A DNA stretch of 64,000 nt, from the NCBI RefSeq assembly GCF_900108875.1, contig NZ_FNYJ01000005.1:248001-312000 (forward strand). The letters are read 5' to 3'. Made by a program: the position numbers and the translations under genes. The notes below the pieces were generated by a model. The model had not been told where the DNA came from, did not search any database, and worked only from the letters and a program-made list of their open reading frames with translations. The DNA is from Pseudomonas sp. NFR16 (GTDB lineage Bacteria; Pseudomonadota; Gammaproteobacteria; Pseudomonadales; Pseudomonadaceae). This document shows, piece by piece, positions 62,892 to 64,000 of the stretch (position 1 is the first letter of the stretch; each line of letters opens with the position of its first letter).

Positions 62892-62924
62892 TCATTTCTC
62901 CATACAGTTGGGGAAAGCAGCTTC

Positions 62925-63092
62925 TCAGCCGATTTGGATCATCTCGAAGTCCATTTTGCCCACGCCGCAGTCGGGGCACAGCCAGTCTTCAGGCACATCT
63001 TCCCAGCGAGTGCCGGGCGCGATACCGTCGTCCGGCCACCCGTCTGCTTCGTTGTAAATCAGGCCACAGACAATGCATTGCCACTTTTTCAT
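62925..63092 (-). CDS. rubA: Rubredoxin
   Basis: 55 residues, too short for most ORF screens: MKKWQCIVCGLIYNEADGWP ending DCGVGKMDFEMIQIG. The iron-binding pairs CIVCG (Cys6, Cys9) and CPDCG are intact and the GLIYNEADGWPDDGIAPGT loop is typical. Start ATG at 63092. Partner of the reductase downstream. P. aeruginosa has two rubA copies in tandem here; only one is present in this window. Confidence 0.95.
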   Translation of the reverse strand: MKKWQCIVCGLIYNEADGWPDDGIAPGTRWEDVPEDWLCPDCGVGKMDFEMIQIG

Positions 63093-63517
63093 CGCTCGGT
63101 TCTCTTGGTTTCAGGCTGGACGTCCCAGACGCTTCGCTGTCGTCGCGAAGTTTATCGAATGGGTCAGGCCTTTTACTGATCACAGCGCCATGACGCAAGT
63201 TTCATCGATTCACAGCCGCTGCACTTTTCCGGTGAGCGCTGGTTTTGCCAGTTCTACTAACGCCGCATGTCCTGGGAGGACCGGCTATAGCCGGGAAGGC
63301 GCCCGTGGCAACACCGCAAATGGATGACGCTCACCCCGGCCTCTTCCCGGCTGAAGCCGGTCCTACCTACCACCCACTGCCCGCGCCCCGTAGGACCGGC
63401 TATAGCCGGGAAGACTCAGGGTGCCTCAACGCAAAGAGGGTGAATGCTCCGGTCGTCGGCCAGAATCCGCAATCATGTTAAGCTCGCCGCCTCGATTGCC
63501 GCCAATATCTGCAGACC
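63093..63517. other. Intergenic region between rubA and ubiC, with three REP repeats
   Basis: 425 bases between divergent genes. Family 1 REP repeats occur at 63277-63299 (GGACCGGCTATAGCCGGGAA), 63343-63366 (opposite orientation, CTTCCCGGCTGAAGCCGGTC) and 63390-63413. The rest shows no gene; promoters for both neighbours must be here but I cannot place them. Confidence 0.75.
63277..63413. repeat. Cluster of three REP repeats, family 1
   Basis: Three copies in alternating orientation (63277-63299, 63343-63366, 63390-63413). The last two form an inverted pair 23 bases apart, like the pair at 7053-7118. Confidence 0.85.
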
Positions 63518-64000
63518 GTGATCCAGCAAAAACCAGCATGTGCGCTGCCTGAATGGCGTTCGCGCGAAGAACTGATCGACGCACCAGAGCCTGTTGTTCT
63601 TGAATGGCTGTTCCACGAAGACTCCCTGACTCGACGGCTGACTCGGCTTTCCAACGAAGGTTTCAGCGTTCTGCCGCTGTTCGAGGGATGGCAATGCCTG
63701 CGGGCCGACGAGTGCGCGGCGCTGCAGCTGCCTGAAAGCAGCGAGGGCTGGGTGCGCGAAGTCTACTTGCTGGGGCACGGCGAACAGTGGGTGTTCGCGC
63801 GCAGCGTCGCGGCACGCAGCGCACTGGAGCAGGACGGGTTGCACATGGACGAATTGGGCACCCGTTCGCTGGGTGAATTGCTGTTCAGCGACAAAGCGTT
63901 CAGCCGAGGGCCGTTGCAGATTTGCCATTACCCCGCATCGTGGTTGCCGTCGGCAGATCGGGATCAAGGTCTGTGGGGACGCCGCTCGTGTTTCACCCGC
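63518..64000 (+). CDS. ubiC: Chorismate lyase UbiC (cut by right window edge)
   Basis: First committed step of ubiquinone synthesis: chorismate to 4-hydroxybenzoate and pyruvate. 161 codons open to the edge from the GTG at 63518 (VIQQKPACALPEWRSREELI). The UbiC pattern is clear (SLTRRLTRLSNEGFSVLPLF, VREVYLLGHGEQWVFARSVA, ELGTRSLGELLF, WGRRSCF). About 25 residues at the C-terminus are missing. ubiA would be expected next. Confidence 0.92.
   Translation, partial: MIQQKPACALPEWRSREELIDAPEPVVLEWLFHEDSLTRRLTRLSNEGFSVLPLFEGWQCLRADECAALQLPESSEGWVREVYLLGHGEQWVFARSVAARSALEQDGLHMDELGTRSLGELLFSDKAFSRGPLQICHYPASWLPSADRDQGLWGRRSCFTR

Overview
The window is a piece of a Pseudomonas chromosome, most likely from the fluorescens/syringae side of the genus. 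Gene content and order match the well-known Pseudomonas backbone: rep, xpt, dadX-dadA-lrp, rpmG-rpmB, radC/coaBC-dut-algC-argB, pyrE/crc, rph, yicC-gmk-rpoZ-spoT, exbBD-tonB, oxyR-recG, and HU-rubredoxin reductase-rubredoxin-ubiC. Scattered GC-rich REP repeats of the kind usual in Pseudomonas support this. I saw no rRNA or tRNA gene, CRISPR array or insertion sequence.

Positions 1 to about 5,620 are foreign. They hold a tightly coupled minus-strand operon of three different tyrosine recombinases (443, 544 and about 688 residues), followed by the first 31 codons of a fourth small gene at the left edge. This matches the ginABCD operon that defines GInt genomic islands, known from Pseudomonas syringae. 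The island interrupts comM (Mg-chelatase-like AAA+ helicase of natural transformation). The 3' four fifths of comM starts at about 5,625; the 5' end must lie beyond the far end of the island, outside the window. An inverted-repeat cluster at 5,573-5,606, just inside the junction, looks like the recombinase-binding end. The cargo lies to the left and is not visible.

From 7 to 32 kb the window holds housekeeping and catabolic genes: a chemoreceptor, LysR regulator, MATE pump, GGDEF/EAL protein, Rep helicase, xanthine phosphoribosyltransferase, a persulfide dioxygenase-like/TauE sulfur pair, an acetyl-CoA hydrolase/transferase, cytochrome c5, the D-alanine catabolic locus (dadX, RidA, dadA, with divergent lrp), and amine/polyamine-type genes (XRE-cupin regulator, PuuB-like oxidase, MocR regulator, and at 32.6-34.7 kb a PuuC/KauB-like aldehyde dehydrogenase with a divergent cupin gene).

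From 34 to 52 kb come core functions: ribosomal proteins L33/L28, peptide uptake, CoA and dUTP metabolism, AlgC, arginine and pyrimidine synthesis, Crc, RNase PH, Gmk, omega and SpoT. From 52 to 64 kb come a TonB energising operon, OxyR, RecG, a YbaK-HDOD protein, an HU protein flanked by perfect hairpins, the rubredoxin system and the start of ubiquinone synthesis (ubiC, cut by the right edge).

The most notable item is the GInt-like island in comM. Other points worth checking are palindromes in divergent promoter regions (notably 34,185-34,198), structured leaders of rpmB and HU, the degenerate active site of the middle recombinase, and two families of REP repeats.
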